This document shows, one piece after another, positions 8,943-18,716 of a DNA stretch of 64,000 nt. Position numbers and translations under genes: made by a program. The notes under the pieces were generated by a model that was not told the origin of the DNA, did not search any database, and saw only the letters and a list, made by a program, of their open reading frames with translations. The first letter of the stretch is position 1; every line of letters begins with the position of its first letter. This DNA is from Salinicola socius (GTDB lineage Bacteria; Pseudomonadota; Gammaproteobacteria; Pseudomonadales; Halomonadaceae), in NCBI RefSeq assembly GCF_001937195.1, contig NZ_MSDO01000019.1, positions 1 through 64,000 on the forward strand, in the 5' to 3' direction.

Positions 8943-9563
8943 ATGGCGTTCGATCTCGATGCGCTCAACCGTGACATTGGCCACGATCCGGTGGCCATTA
9001 CCGAATTCGCACTCAGTCTGGATAACAAGGCAATCTGCACGACCAACTTTCGTCCGTTCGAGGCCGTGATCCTGCATCTGGTCACGCGTGTTCGCCCGGA
9101 TATTCCCGTCGTGTGGATGGACAGTGGCTACAACACCCCCGCGACTTATCGTTTCGCCGAAGAACTGACGAAGCGGCTCGATCTCAACCTCACCATTTAT
9201 CACCCTCGCCGATCTCGAGCACATCGGGAATCGGTGGAGGGATCGACGCCGCAGATCGATGACCCGCGTCATGCCGCATTCACCGAAGAGGTCAAGCTCG
9301 AGCCCTTCCGCCGCGCCCTGGCCGAAACGGCACCGGATGTCTGGTTTACCGCGCTACGAGCCGAAGACACCGCGGAACGTTCCCGCATGCAGCCGCTATC
9401 GCGCAACGCCGATGGGCTCTTGAAAGTCGCGCCGGTACTGAACTGGACGGCCAAGCAGATGTATCAGTATCTTCAGCAGCACGACCTGCCCAACAACTTC
9501 GACTACTTCGATCCGACCAAGGTCGAGGACAAGCGGGAATGCGGCCTTCACCTGCAACATTGA
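8943..9563 (+). CDS. cysH: Phosphoadenylyl-sulfate reductase CysH, short form
   Basis: CysH reduces PAPS to sulfite with thioredoxin in assimilatory sulfate reduction. The 206-residue protein has the PP-loop-like fold (about 30-120, RPDIPVVWMDSGYNTPATYRF) and the C-terminal catalytic motif KRECGLH with Cys200. No Cys-Cys/CxxC set is present, so it should lack an iron-sulfur cluster and use PAPS rather than APS. It is shorter than the 244-residue E. coli enzyme, and CTTNFRPFEAV replaces the SSSFG loop, but the frame is intact and this short type is, from memory, normal in Halomonas relatives. AAGGAG precedes the ATG. cysB and trxA lie just to the right. Confidence 0.85.
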   Translation: MAFDLDALNRDIGHDPVAITEFALSLDNKAICTTNFRPFEAVILHLVTRVRPDIPVVWMDSGYNTPATYRFAEELTKRLDLNLTIYHPRRSRAHRESVEGSTPQIDDPRHAAFTEEVKLEPFRRALAETAPDVWFTALRAEDTAERSRMQPLSRNADGLLKVAPVLNWTAKQMYQYLQQHDLPNNFDYFDPTKVEDKRECGLHLQH

Positions 9564-9580
9564 TTCAGCGCTGACACCTG

Positions 9581-9615
9581 ACGCATGAGCCCCGCCAATG
9601 GCGGGGCTCATGCGT
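9581..9615. terminator. Bidirectional hairpin between cysH and cysB
   Basis: A perfect 16-base inverted repeat (ACGCATGAGCCCCGCC at 9581-9596, complement at 9600-9615) with a 3-base loop lies between the convergent cysH and cysB genes. There is no long T tract, but the stem is very stable and symmetric, so it can stop transcription from both sides. Confidence 0.8.
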
Positions 9616-9654
9616 TATCGGGTCGGCATTGTCGGCGGCACGACAACGGCCTTG

Positions 9655-10677
<1,023 letters not shown>

Positions 10678-10862
10678 TTACTTTACGCAATATGTGGCGA
10701 CGGGTGAAGGCCAGAAATCGCGATTCCCGGTATGAAAAAAGGGTCTTTAATAACCTGGCGCTATCGTTCCGATACGGCAGGGTATTTGCCAGCACCCTAT
10801 GCAAGGGCTAACATCGATGCCATGAGCTCGGTCAGAGCGCAATATCTACAGGAGTTAACGTC

Positions 10863-11186
10863 ATGTCCAACAACGTCGATGTCACCACTGCCAACTTCGA
10901 GCAGGAAGTGCTGAACGCGGACAAGCCCGTTCTGCTCAAGTTCTGGGCACCGTGGTGTGGTCCCTGCAAGATGATGGCTCCCGTCGTCGACGAAGTCGCC
11001 GATGAGAAAGCCGCAGACATCAAGGTGGTCAGCGTCAACGTTGACGACGCACCGGAAATCGCCTCCGAGCATGGGGTGCGCGGCGTCCCCACGGTGATGC
11101 TGTTCAAGTCCGGCGCCAAGGTCGCCTCGCTGGTCGGTGCCCAGTCAAAATCCCAGCTGACCCAGTTCCTCGAACAGAACGGCTGA
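10863..11186 (+). CDS. trxA: Thioredoxin 1
   Basis: This 107-residue cytoplasmic dithiol protein reduces ribonucleotide reductase, PAPS reductase and other partners. The active site WCGPC (Cys32, Cys35) sits in FWAPWCGPCKMMAP, with the cis-proline in GVRGVPTVMLF, as in canonical TrxA. CAGGAG stands 7-8 bases before the ATG, and an intrinsic terminator follows the stop, so it is monocistronic. Its place beside cysB and cysH fits its role as electron donor to CysH. In many Pseudomonas-like genomes trxA is followed by rho; here it is not. Confidence 0.97.
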   Translation: MSNNVDVTTANFEQEVLNADKPVLLKFWAPWCGPCKMMAPVVDEVADEKAADIKVVSVNVDDAPEIASEHGVRGVPTVMLFKSGAKVASLVGAQSKSQLTQFLEQNG

Positions 11187-11235
11187 TACCCGCTGGGGCC
11201 GTCAGCCACGCCCTTTCAATCAGGACCTGCCAGCC

Positions 11236-11264
11236 AAGCCGCCCTCTCGGAGTGCGGCTTTTTT
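11236..11264 (+). terminator. Rho-independent terminator of trxA
   Basis: AAGCCGC (11236-11242) pairs with GCGGCTT (11254-11260) around an 11-base loop and is followed by TTTT. It lies 50 bases after the trxA stop codon. Confidence 0.85.
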
Positions 11265-11328
11265 CGTCATATTTGGGCGTCAACTCTTCCCGAGAGCACT
11301 GCTCGTCGAGATGGCCGGCTCTCGCCCA

Positions 11329-12435
11329 TCACTCGATCTCTTCTTCCAACTCGTCCAGCGCGTTCTGCGCCCTGCGTTGACGTCGCCGTCTGCGCTCGGA
11401 CGGACTCAACATCTTGGCAATCCAGCGTGTCTCCGGGTGGCTATCCAGCGCGATCTTGAGCGTCATCGTCAGCGGTACCGAGAGCAGCATGCCCACTGGC
11501 CCCAGAATCCAGCCCCAGACCACCAGGGATAGAAACGCGACCAGCGTCGACAACCCCATCGTTCGGCCCATGACGCGTGGCTCGACGATATTACCCAGCA
11601 CGAAGTTGATACTGAGATAAGCGCCCGCCAACGTCATCGCTTTCACGACCCCACCATCCGGCATCGCAAGCGTCAGCAACACCGGCGGTACCGCGGCCAG
11701 CACCGAACCAATGTTGGGGATGTAATTCAGAATGAACGCCAGTGCACCCCAGAGCAGTGCAAACTGCACCCCCACCAGCCAAGCCGAGATGGTCACCAGC
11801 ACCCCCGTGATCAGGCTGATGACGGTTTTGACCGCCATATAACGCTTGAGGTTGTAACTGAACTCGGTAAATCGCTCCAGACTCGGCCCGGGATTGGTCA
11901 GCGCACGAGCGACTTTCTGACGAAAATCCAGCGTTTCAAACAACATGAAGTTGACCATCAGCAGAATGACCAGGCTCTGCGACAAGACCAGGCCAATACC
12001 GCTCAGGAATCCGGAAATCCAGTCTTGATCACCGGTACCATCCACCATGTCGGACAGCCGCTGCGGCGACACCGACAGCCCCTGGTTCGCCAGCCATTGC
12101 AGCAGAGTCAGATAATGCCCTTCCAACTGCTTTTGCATCTCCGGCCAGTTTTCCATGAACATCGCGAAACTGTTGGCTAACAGCGTGCCGAACAGGGCCA
12201 GCAGTCCGCCCAGGATCAACAGCGTGATCAGCACCGCCGCAAGGGAATTGACGCCACGGCGATAAAGCCAGTGAACCGGCGAGGTACAGATCACGGCGAC
12301 GAACAGCGACAACAGTATCGGAATAATGAGACTTTCAGCGGCACGCATCCCGGCGATGATGATCGTCAGCGACGCCAACGTCAGCATCAGATTGAAGGGA
12401 ACGTTCCGAAACGTGGGTTCCTGCCCGGGCGACAT
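11329..12435 (-). CDS. AI-2E family (PerM-type) inner-membrane protein
   Basis: The 368-residue protein belongs to the AI-2E exporter/PerM family, a loosely defined set that includes TqsA and Na+/H+-antiport-like proteins; the substrate cannot be read from sequence. There are about eight hydrophobic segments: two to three near the N-terminus (20-90), a soluble middle part (about 95-165, ENWPEMQKQLEGHYLTLLQW), and a C-terminal cluster with the family core ALLWGALAFILNYIPNIG and NFVLGNIVEPRVMGRTMGLS. The tail is Arg- and Glu-rich. The start at 12435 was chosen because AGGA precedes it; the longer frame adds 15 residues without family features. Confidence 0.87.
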   Translation of the reverse strand: MSPGQEPTFRNVPFNLMLTLASLTIIIAGMRAAESLIIPILLSLFVAVICTSPVHWLYRRGVNSLAAVLITLLILGGLLALFGTLLANSFAMFMENWPEMQKQLEGHYLTLLQWLANQGLSVSPQRLSDMVDGTGDQDWISGFLSGIGLVLSQSLVILLMVNFMLFETLDFRQKVARALTNPGPSLERFTEFSYNLKRYMAVKTVISLITGVLVTISAWLVGVQFALLWGALAFILNYIPNIGSVLAAVPPVLLTLAMPDGGVVKAMTLAGAYLSINFVLGNIVEPRVMGRTMGLSTLVAFLSLVVWGWILGPVGMLLSVPLTMTLKIALDSHPETRWIAKMLSPSERRRRRQRRAQNALDELEEEIE

Positions 12436-12551
12436 AGCGGTAATCCTAATGGCACATCCTGTGAATCGAGACAGTAGCACGAACCCCGAGCGGGTTCGTT
12501 GACGTAGTGCAAAGTACCGGAAAACTCCTCATTGACGATGCGCCAACGTAA

Positions 12552-12579
12552 ACGCCCCCGAGCCATCGCTCGGGGGCGT
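12552..12579. terminator. Hairpin terminator after pstB
   Basis: ACGCCCCCGAGC (12552-12563) and its exact complement (12568-12579) enclose a 4-base loop, 35 bases beyond the pstB stop on the minus strand and just upstream of the AI-2E gene. It probably ends the pst transcript, and there is no phoU after pstB. Confidence 0.8.
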
Positions 12580-12613
12580 CCGATGATACCGACCCAGACC
12601 AGGTGCTGACTGA

Positions 12614-13438
12614 TCAGCCGTAACGCCCCGTGATGTAGTCTTCGGTGCGTGACTCCTTCGGCTGGGTGAATATCTTGGTCGTGTCATCACACTCGATCAG
12701 GCTTCCCAGATACATGAAGGCCGTGATATCCGAAATACGGGCCGCCTGCTGCATGTTGTGGGTCACGATGACGATCGTGTAGTCCTTCTTGAGTTCGTTG
12801 ATCAGATCTTCGATATAGCCGGTCGAGATGGGGTCAAGCGCCGAGGTCGGATCGTCGAGCAGGATCACCTCCGGCTTCACCGCAATGGTACGGGCGATAC
12901 ACAGGCGTTGCTGCTGTCCACCGGAAAGCGCCTGCCCGTTCTGCTTGAGCTTGTCCTTGACCTCGTTCCAGAGTGCGGCCTTGCGCAGCGCCCACTCGAC
13001 ACGCTCCTCCAGTTCCCGGGCCGACAGCTTCTCGTACAGCCGAATCCCGAAGGCGACGTTATCGAAGACCGACATTGGAAACGGTGTCGGCTTCTGGAAC
13101 ACCATACCCACGCGGGAGCGCAGCAGGTTGAGGTCGACCCCCGACTGATAGATGTCGTAATCATCGAGCAGGATCTGCCCCTCGGTCCGGATCCCCTCGT
13201 AGAGATCGTGAATCCGGTTGAAGCAGCGAATGAGCGTCGACTTGCCGCAACCCGACGGCCCGATGAACGCCGTCACCTGGCGCTCGGGAATTTCCATGGA
13301 GACGTTCTTGATCGCCTGGAATTTGCCGTAGTAGAGGTTCAGATCGTCGACACGCAATTTGGTGGCGACCTGCGGCGCTGGCTTGGCATCGGGGCCGCTG
13401 GCGTCGCGTTTCTGCTTGAGTTGAAGTTCGGCTGTCAT
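12614..13438 (-). CDS. pstB: Phosphate ABC transporter ATPase PstB
   Basis: PstB drives high-affinity phosphate import through PstCA. The 274-residue protein contains Walker [10 protein letters not shown], the PstB-specific [28 protein letters not shown], signature [14 protein letters not shown] and Walker [14 protein letters not shown]. The start at 13438 (MTAELQ) gives an N-terminal extension of about 25 residues before the ATPase core; the longer ORF runs into pstA. It follows pstA by 20 bases and ends the operon. A phoU gene normally follows pstB in proteobacteria; here a terminator and an unrelated gene do. Confidence 0.97.
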   Translation of the reverse strand: MTAELQLKQKRDASGPDAKPAPQVATKLRVDDLNLYYGKFQAIKNVSMEIPERQVTAFIGPSGCGKSTLIRCFNRIHDLYEGIRTEGQILLDDYDIYQSGVDLNLLRSRVGMVFQKPTPFPMSVFDNVAFGIRLYEKLSARELEERVEWALRKAALWNEVKDKLKQNGQALSGGQQQRLCIARTIAVKPEVILLDDPTSALDPISTGYIEDLINELKKDYTIVIVTHNMQQAARISDITAFMYLGSLIECDDTTKIFTQPKESRTEDYITGRYG

Positions 13439-13458
13439 GGCAGTCTCGCAGCTGGAAA

Positions 13459-14310
13459 TCAGGAACGCTGGCGCGAGAAATAGCGCGCCGCAATGTTCAG
13501 AATCAGAATGGCAGCGGTCAGGATCAATGCCCCGCCCCAAGCCAGCGCAACCAGGTCGGGAATGAAGGCGTTGATCGTCATGTTCTGGTAGATGGTCATC
13601 GGCAGGTTGGCCATCTCGCTACCCAGGTCGAAGAAGTTCCACTGGTTGGAGTTAAGCGAGGTGAACAGTAGCGGGGCCGTCTCGCCACTGATCCGCGCGA
13701 AACCGAGCAGAATGCCGGTCAGGATGCCCGCGCGCGCACCGCTGTAACACACTCGTATGATGATCCAGTAGCGGTGGGCGCCGAGCGCTGCTGCGGCCTC
13801 CCGTAACGAGTTGGGGATCAGGCGCAGCATGTCCTCGGTGGAGCGAATCACGACCGGCACGATGATCACCGTCAGTGCCAGCACGCCCGCCCAACCGGAG
13901 AAGTTGCCCATCGGCACCACCACCATGGCATAGATGAAAAGGCCAATGATGATCGACGGCGCCGACAGTAGAATGTCGTTGATGAAACGGATCACCTTGG
14001 CCATCATCCCCTTGCCACTGTACTCCGCCAGCCAGGTGCCCGCGGCGACGCCGATGACCGTCCCGATCACTGTCGCCGCGCAGGTCATGATGAAAGTCCC
14101 CCAGATCGCATTGCCCAGGCCGCCGCCGGTCATGCGCGTGCGCTCGACAAAGGTCGAGGGCGAGATCGCCCCCAACCCTTTGGTCACTAGCGTAAAGAGA
14201 ATGGCGAACAGAAAGGCAAACCCGATCAGGGTTGCCACCTGACACAGCACCATCACCAACTGGCTGAGCCGTTTGCGACGGCGATAACGCGGCGTTTGAC
14301 TGATATTCAT
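13459..14310 (-). CDS. pstA: Phosphate ABC transporter permease PstA
   Basis: PstA is one of two inner-membrane channel subunits of the Pst transporter. The 283-residue sequence has six predicted membrane helices, the first at about 20-45, and the ABC-contact EAA loop around [43 protein letters not shown] is a PstA signature. The gene lies 16 bases after pstC and 20 before pstB, so it is part of the same transcript. The length equals the short single-domain PstA type, not the enlarged Pseudomonas form. Confidence 0.96.
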   Translation of the reverse strand: MNISQTPRYRRRKRLSQLVMVLCQVATLIGFAFLFAILFTLVTKGLGAISPSTFVERTRMTGGGLGNAIWGTFIMTCAATVIGTVIGVAAGTWLAEYSGKGMMAKVIRFINDILLSAPSIIIGLFIYAMVVVPMGNFSGWAGVLALTVIIVPVVIRSTEDMLRLIPNSLREAAAALGAHRYWIIIRVCYSGARAGILTGILLGFARISGETAPLLFTSLNSNQWNFFDLGSEMANLPMTIYQNMTINAFIPDLVALAWGGALILTAAILILNIAARYFSRQRS

Positions 14311-14326
14311 GGTTCTCTCCTGCCGC

Positions 14327-15271
14327 TCAGGCGTGGCGACCGGTACTGTTGCGCAGCAGATAGCGCGCGAAAGCCAGTACCGCGAAAGTGATCAGGAACA
14401 GAATCAGGCCCAATGCCAGCAGTGCCGAGCGCTGAGAGCCGTCGGATTCGGAAAACTGATTGGCGATCAAGGCCGCGATCGATGTGCCCTGCCCGGTCAA
14501 GGTGGTGTTGAGGAACAGGTTATTACCAATGACGAACGTCACGGCCATGGTTTCACCCAGCGCACGCCCGAGCCCCAGTACGACGCCACCGACCAGGCCA
14601 GTCTTCACTGACGGCAGGATGACGCTACGGGTAACTTCCCAGGTGGTGCAGCCCAGACCATAGGCGGACTCACGCATGACCGCGGGTACGGTATTGATCA
14701 CGTCCCGGCTCACGGCGGTAATGAAAGGAATGATCATCACCGCCAGAATGATACCCGCCGTCGTCAAACCGGTGCCGGCGGGAAAGACCGTGGGGAACCA
14801 CGTGCGCAGCAACGGCGCCAGCACTTCCATGCCCCACATGCCGTAGATGATGGAGGGAATGCCTGCCAGCAGCTCGATCAGGGTACTCAGCGGCTGGCGC
14901 AGAAATCCGGGGCATTGCTCGGTCAGAAAGATGGCAATGCCAAAAGAGATGGGCACGGCAATGACGATCGCGATGAATGACGTCAGCAGCGTACCGTAGA
15001 TTGCCGGCAGCGCGCCGAAGACTTCGACATTGGCTGCCCAGCGATTTTCCGTAAAGAAGTCCAGACCATAGCGTTGGATCGCCGGCCAGCTGGACACCAT
15101 CAGTGACGCGATAATCGCCCCTAGCAGCAGCAGTACGGCAAAAGCGAAGGCGAACAACGTGCGCTCGAACCACACATCGAAGCGGGCCTTGCGTTGGAGC
15201 CGCTTGCGGGTGGCATCGCTGAGATGCCCCAGACCGCTGGCTTGAATCGCGTTGGAGGTGGACATCTTCAT
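14327..15271 (-). CDS. pstC: Phosphate ABC transporter permease PstC
   Basis: PstC pairs with PstA to form the phosphate channel. The 314-residue protein has a cytoplasmic N-terminal tail of about 35 residues, six hydrophobic helices, and the EAA-type loop around NTVPAVMRESAYGLGCTTWE followed by GLGRALGETMAVTFVIGN, typical of PstC. It is separated from pstS by a 100-base gap that contains a strong hairpin, which would let pstS mRNA accumulate above the membrane components. Confidence 0.96.
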   Translation of the reverse strand: MKMSTSNAIQASGLGHLSDATRKRLQRKARFDVWFERTLFAFAFAVLLLLGAIIASLMVSSWPAIQRYGLDFFTENRWAANVEVFGALPAIYGTLLTSFIAIVIAVPISFGIAIFLTEQCPGFLRQPLSTLIELLAGIPSIIYGMWGMEVLAPLLRTWFPTVFPAGTGLTTAGIILAVMIIPFITAVSRDVINTVPAVMRESAYGLGCTTWEVTRSVILPSVKTGLVGGVVLGLGRALGETMAVTFVIGNNLFLNTTLTGQGTSIAALIANQFSESDGSQRSALLALGLILFLITFAVLAFARYLLRNSTGRHA

Positions 15272-15320
15272 TCCTCATCGACTTGCCAACATGCCGCCAA
15301 CCGGCGGCATTCGATACAGC

Positions 15321-15357
15321 GCCGCGACGGAGGCGGTCGCCCGCCCGCCGTCGCGGC
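15321..15357 (-). terminator. Hairpin between pstS and pstC (attenuating or stabilising)
   Basis: GCCGCGACGG (15321-15330) and its complement CCGTCGCGGC (15348-15357) form a 10-base stem with further inner G-C pairing. It lies just after the pstS stop and inside the operon. Such hairpins commonly raise expression of the binding protein over the downstream permeases by partial termination or 3' end protection. No T tract, so full termination is unlikely. Confidence 0.65.
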
Positions 15358-15371
15358 ATGTCATGCAGTGA

Positions 15372-16415
15372 TCACGGGTTCCAGACAGCACTACCGTCCG
15401 ATCCCTTGATCTCGCTCCAGCTGTCACGAACCATCTCGGCAACGTTCTCCGGCATCGGCACGTAGTCCAGCTCCTTGGCCATGTCGCCGCCATTGCTGTA
15501 AGCCCAATCGAAGAACTCGAGCGCCTGACGAGCAGCGTCGGCGTCCTGAACTTCCTTGTGCATCAGGATGAACGAGGCACCGGTGATCGGCCAGCTCTCG
15601 TCGCCCGGCTGATTGGTCAGCACCAGGTACATGCCCGGCGCCTTTTTCCAGTCGGCATTGGCGGCGGCAGCCATGAAGGCTTCCATGTTCGGCGCGACGA
15701 CGTTGCCGGCCTGGTTCTTCAGGTGCACCAGACTCAGATCGTTCTGTTCGGCATAGGCGTACTCGACATAGCCGATCGCGCCATTGGTGTTGGAAACCTG
15801 GCTAGCCACACCGGCGTTCGCCTTGGCGCCCACACCGGCAGGCCAGGCGACGGACTTGCCTTCACCCACGGTGTTGGCGAAATCTTCGCTGACCTGCGCC
15901 AGATAATGGGTAAACAGGAAGTTGGTGCCAGAGCCGTCGGCACGATAGACCGGCGTGATCTGGGTATCCGGCAGATCCAGACCCGGGTTCAATTTGGCGA
16001 TGGCCTCGTCGTCCCAGTTGGTAATCTTGCCCTGATAGATGTCAGCCAGCGTCGGGCCGTCCAGATTGAGCGAGTCCCCTTCAATGCCTTCGACGTGGAA
16101 CGCGGCGACCACGCCACCCATGACCATCGGCCACTGCATCAGGCCATTCTTGTCGAGCTCTTCCTTGGTCATCGGCGCGTCACTGGCACCGAAGGTGACG
16201 GTCTTGGCGACGATCTGCTGGATGCCACCGCCGGAACCGATCGCCTGGTAGTTGAGACCGATCCCCGACTCATCCTGATAGGCATCTGCCCACTGCGAGT
16301 AGACCGGATACGGGAAGGTTGCACCGGCACCGGTAATGGTGTCCTGGGCCTGGACACCGGCGGCGCCCAGAACCATCGAGCCGGAGATGAGCGCTGCGAA
16401 GACATGTTTAAGCAT
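15372..16415 (-). CDS. pstS: Periplasmic phosphate-binding protein PstS
   Basis: PstS captures phosphate in the periplasm for PstCAB. The 347-residue precursor starts at MLKHVFAALISGSMVLGAA with a signal peptide cut near VQA-QDT. The phosphate-contacting motifs are visible: TGAGATFPYPVYSQW near the mature N-terminus, IGSGGGIQQ, and YRADGSGTNFLF. The start at 16415 has AGGA upstream; the longer frame adds 21 residues ahead of the signal peptide and was rejected. First gene of pstSCAB, under two Pho-box-like sites. Confidence 0.97.
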   Translation of the reverse strand: MLKHVFAALISGSMVLGAAGVQAQDTITGAGATFPYPVYSQWADAYQDESGIGLNYQAIGSGGGIQQIVAKTVTFGASDAPMTKEELDKNGLMQWPMVMGGVVAAFHVEGIEGDSLNLDGPTLADIYQGKITNWDDEAIAKLNPGLDLPDTQITPVYRADGSGTNFLFTHYLAQVSEDFANTVGEGKSVAWPAGVGAKANAGVASQVSNTNGAIGYVEYAYAEQNDLSLVHLKNQAGNVVAPNMEAFMAAAANADWKKAPGMYLVLTNQPGDESWPITGASFILMHKEVQDADAARQALEFFDWAYSNGGDMAKELDYVPMPENVAEMVRDSWSEIKGSDGSAVWNP

Positions 16416-16505
16416 AGCGATATCCTGTTTCCACCTTGAATGCGTGAGCGATAACGACGTTGCGAAGGTTGCCAACACTCTCAGCGCTCACCGTACGTCA
16501 GTGTC

Positions 16506-16523
16506 GTGACAGTTTTATGACAC
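16506..16523 (-). promoter_or_regulatory. Proximal Pho box of pstS
   Basis: Minus-strand GTGTCATAAAACTGTCAC is one base from the PhoB consensus (CTGTCAT-A/T4-CTGTCAC), with its two repeats 11 bases apart. Ten bases downstream TACGGT (16495-16490) is positioned as the -10, the normal geometry in which PhoB replaces -35 recognition. It lies about 90 bases upstream of the pstS start. Confidence 0.9.
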
Positions 16524-16680
16524 CCATGCAGCAACGTTAGCGGAGGCTGCGGGATCATGCCCGCCATTGACGAAAAAACCATCGCGCGATTGCCTGAATC
16601 CTCAGGGTCGTCAATGGCTTTTCGATGTAGCTTGGCGCGTGAGCGTCACAACCTTCGCGTCTTCACGATGACAAGTTTTG

Positions 16681-16698
16681 ATGACAGCAGGATGACAA
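16681..16698 (-). promoter_or_regulatory. Distal Pho-box-like site
   Basis: Minus-strand TTGTCATCCTGCTGTCAT keeps the 11-base repeat spacing of PhoB sites (consensus CTGTCAT), with the middle spacer CCTG instead of A/T. A further TGTCAT half-site lies at 16668-16673. Together they form a cluster about 170 bases upstream of the proximal box, possibly a second PhoB landing site. Confidence 0.6.
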
Positions 16699-16739
16699 TC
16701 GTCAAGCAGAGTAACGATAGCGCCGCTTCCGGTAACGAC

Positions 16740-17954
16740 TCATGACGTCGCCTTGTCGGTATTGGCTTGGCCCTTGAGCGCTCGACCGGCCAGCACGCGG
16801 ACAGCGATATTGCCCAGCAGCGTGGCGCCCAGCATCGTCAGCACCGTGGGCCACGCACTGGCCAGTTCGAAAGCGCCCACCAGCGCGCCGGTGACGGCAC
16901 CGCAGGTGAACTGCAGACAGCCCTGCAAGGCCGTTGCCGTGGCGCTCATGCGCGGGAAGTGATCCAGCATCGACGACATCGCGTTGGGACTGATCAGACC
17001 CTGCATCCCCACGAACACCACCATCAGCGGCGCGATGGTGAATATGGAGTCCAGCCCCGTCGCGACCATGGCGACAAGCGAGATCCCCGCCACCAACTGG
17101 ATTCCCAGACCCAGGAGTAGATTCTGCTGCGGGGTGCGAATCTTCAGCAGTCGGATATTGAGCCGGCTGGATGACGCCATGATCAGAATGTTGGCACCGA
17201 ACACGAACGGATAGAGCGTGGTCGAAAGCCCGTAGTGCTCCATGTAAAGATAAGGAGACCCTGTAATGAAGGCGAACATGCCGGCAAACGACATCGACAC
17301 GGCACCGATATAGCCCATCGCCTCGCGGTGCTTCAGCACGCTGGCATAATTACCCAGAATTTGACGTGCAGAGGGGGCTTGCGGATCGCGACCGTGGGTT
17401 TCGGGAAGATAGCGACCGAGCAGCCACAGCACGAATGCGGCGTAGAGGGCGAGGAACAGAAAAATCAGCCACCAGTCCGCCAGGTGCAGCAACGCACTGC
17501 CGATAGCGGGAGCCACCAGAGGTGCCATCATCAGGATCATCACCATGGTGGACATCACCTTGGCTGCCTCTCGCCCGCTGAACCGGTCACGCACGATCGC
17601 CGCGGAATTCACCACGCAAGCGCCACCGCCCAACGCCTGCACGAAGCGCCATCCCCACAGCGTCGCCAGTGAACCCACCTGGGTCAGTGCCAGGCTGGCG
17701 ATGAAGAAGACTCCCAGGCCGAGCATCAGCACCGGCTTGCGGCCAAACCGATCGGATAGCGGCCCACAGACCAATTGGCCGAGCGCGAACCCGAGCAGGA
17801 AAACACTGAGAGACAGTTCCGTATGGTGCACGCTGGCACCAATCGACGCGGCCAGCGACGGCATGGCCGGCAGATAGGCATCGATCGCCAGTGGTGCCAG
17901 CGCCGTGTTGGCAGCGACCAGAAACGCCAGACGGCGTGCGCTCAACGTCGTCAC
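16740..17954 (-). CDS. Bcr/CflA-type MFS drug or metabolite exporter
   Basis: The 404-residue inner-membrane protein has twelve predicted helices and the Bcr/CflA signatures AIDAYLPAMPSLAASIG (helix 1) and GQLVCGPLSDRFGRKPVLMLG (the MFS A-loop), plus GWRFVQALGGGACVVNSAAIVRD-type helix 4 residues. This family exports bicyclomycin, sulfonamides, cysteine or related compounds by proton antiport; the substrate is not predictable. GTG at 17954 is preferred as start because AAGGAG lies 5 bases before it; the GTG at 17960 is too close to that site. The gene lies downstream of rssC on the same strand across a 255-base gap. Confidence 0.88.
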   Translation of the reverse strand: MTTLSARRLAFLVAANTALAPLAIDAYLPAMPSLAASIGASVHHTELSLSVFLLGFALGQLVCGPLSDRFGRKPVLMLGLGVFFIASLALTQVGSLATLWGWRFVQALGGGACVVNSAAIVRDRFSGREAAKVMSTMVMILMMAPLVAPAIGSALLHLADWWLIFLFLALYAAFVLWLLGRYLPETHGRDPQAPSARQILGNYASVLKHREAMGYIGAVSMSFAGMFAFITGSPYLYMEHYGLSTTLYPFVFGANILIMASSSRLNIRLLKIRTPQQNLLLGLGIQLVAGISLVAMVATGLDSIFTIAPLMVVFVGMQGLISPNAMSSMLDHFPRMSATATALQGCLQFTCGAVTGALVGAFELASAWPTVLTMLGATLLGNIAVRVLAGRALKGQANTDKATS

Positions 17955-18161
17955 ATACACTCCTTGGACAGGCCACGATCCTCACCAGCTCGAGAGTCCG
18001 ACATCCGCAACGAACCGGAGCCAATGAGAACGAAATAAAAACGTCTCACCGGAACGGCAAGACGAGAGGGGTTCAATTCCGACGCGGTGACAATCGAGCG
18101 ACCGATGTGGCGACCGCTGACATCAGACGTCTATATCAAAGCGGCGCATCCACGCTGGCCA

Positions 18162-18195
18162 AGACATCATGACTGCCGAGACATCATGACTGCCG
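18162..18195. repeat. 17-bp direct repeat, two copies
   Basis: AGACATCATGACTGCCG occurs twice head to tail (18162-18178 and 18179-18195), just past the stop codon of the STAS gene on the minus strand, in the 255-base gap before the MFS gene. No hairpin terminator is obvious in the gap. Confidence 0.9.
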
Positions 18196-18209
18196 CCCCG
18201 GCAACTGCT

Positions 18210-18716
18210 TCAATGGTGCGAGGAAGCGTTGGCGCGCTGTGACTCGAGCAGGTCGACGAACGGCTGGAACTCGTGTCGATTGTGCTCGCTCATCCGCATC
18301 AGGATGCGATGCGCTTCGAGGATCCGCTGCTGAATGGCACTCTCGTCAGTTTCGACCTGCGGCAGCTCATCCAGCTCCGACGGTTCGGTCAGCGGCGCCT
18401 CCAGCAACGTGAAATAGCGGGCGAACCCCATGACGTCCAGCATACGTCGCACGTCCGGATGCTGGGCGATGATCGTGGGAGGATCCTCGAGCCGCCCCTG
18501 CACGGCCATCGCCACCTTGGCCAGAAACCCCAGCGCCGTCGAATCGACGTTGGTCGCCGCACGCAGGTCGACCATCACCGCTCGCAGGCCAGGCAGGTCA
18601 GCGAGGCGCTGCGCCTCGGCGTCCAGCGTGGCGCAAAGCGTCAACCGTACGTCGCCGCACAGTTTGAGCACGAACACGCCCGACTCGAAGGCCGCCTTGA
18701 TGCGCCCGTCAATCAT
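18210..18716 (-). CDS. rssC: STAS-domain anti-sigma-factor antagonist, RssC-like
   Basis: The 168-residue protein begins with a STAS domain (about 1-100) containing the SpoIIAA/RsbV-type core VMVDLRAATNVDSTALGFLAK, where the Ser after the Asp (VDS) is the site normally phosphorylated by a partner anti-sigma kinase and dephosphorylated by a PP2C enzyme. A helical extension of about 65 residues follows. The ATG at 18716 lies inside the end of the phosphatase gene (8-base overlap), so the two are translationally coupled and are the likely enzyme/substrate pair. The pair next to mlaA resembles the rssB-rssC-vacJ locus of Pseudomonas. No anti-sigma kinase is encoded nearby. Confidence 0.8.
   Translation of the reverse strand: MIDGRIKAAFESGVFVLKLCGDVRLTLCATLDAEAQRLADLPGLRAVMVDLRAATNVDSTALGFLAKVAMAVQGRLEDPPTIIAQHPDVRRMLDVMGFARYFTLLEAPLTEPSELDELPQVETDESAIQQRILEAHRILMRMSEHNRHEFQPFVDLLESQRANASSHH

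Larger units (their letters stand above)
16416..16739. other. Intergenic region upstream of pstS
   Basis: These 324 bases between pstS and the MFS gene (both minus strand) hold the two Pho-box clusters and the presumed pst promoter. No gene was found; a 62-residue plus-strand ORF there has no recognisable features. Confidence 0.7.

Noticed and set aside
8943-9563. cysH as a truncated pseudogene
   Set aside because: The frame is intact, has a strong ribosome site, keeps the catalytic ECGLH and a terminator, and the short form is, from memory, normal in relatives.
9581-9615. Riboswitch or RNA leader at the long hairpin
   Set aside because: It lies between convergent stop codons, so it is a terminator and not a leader element.
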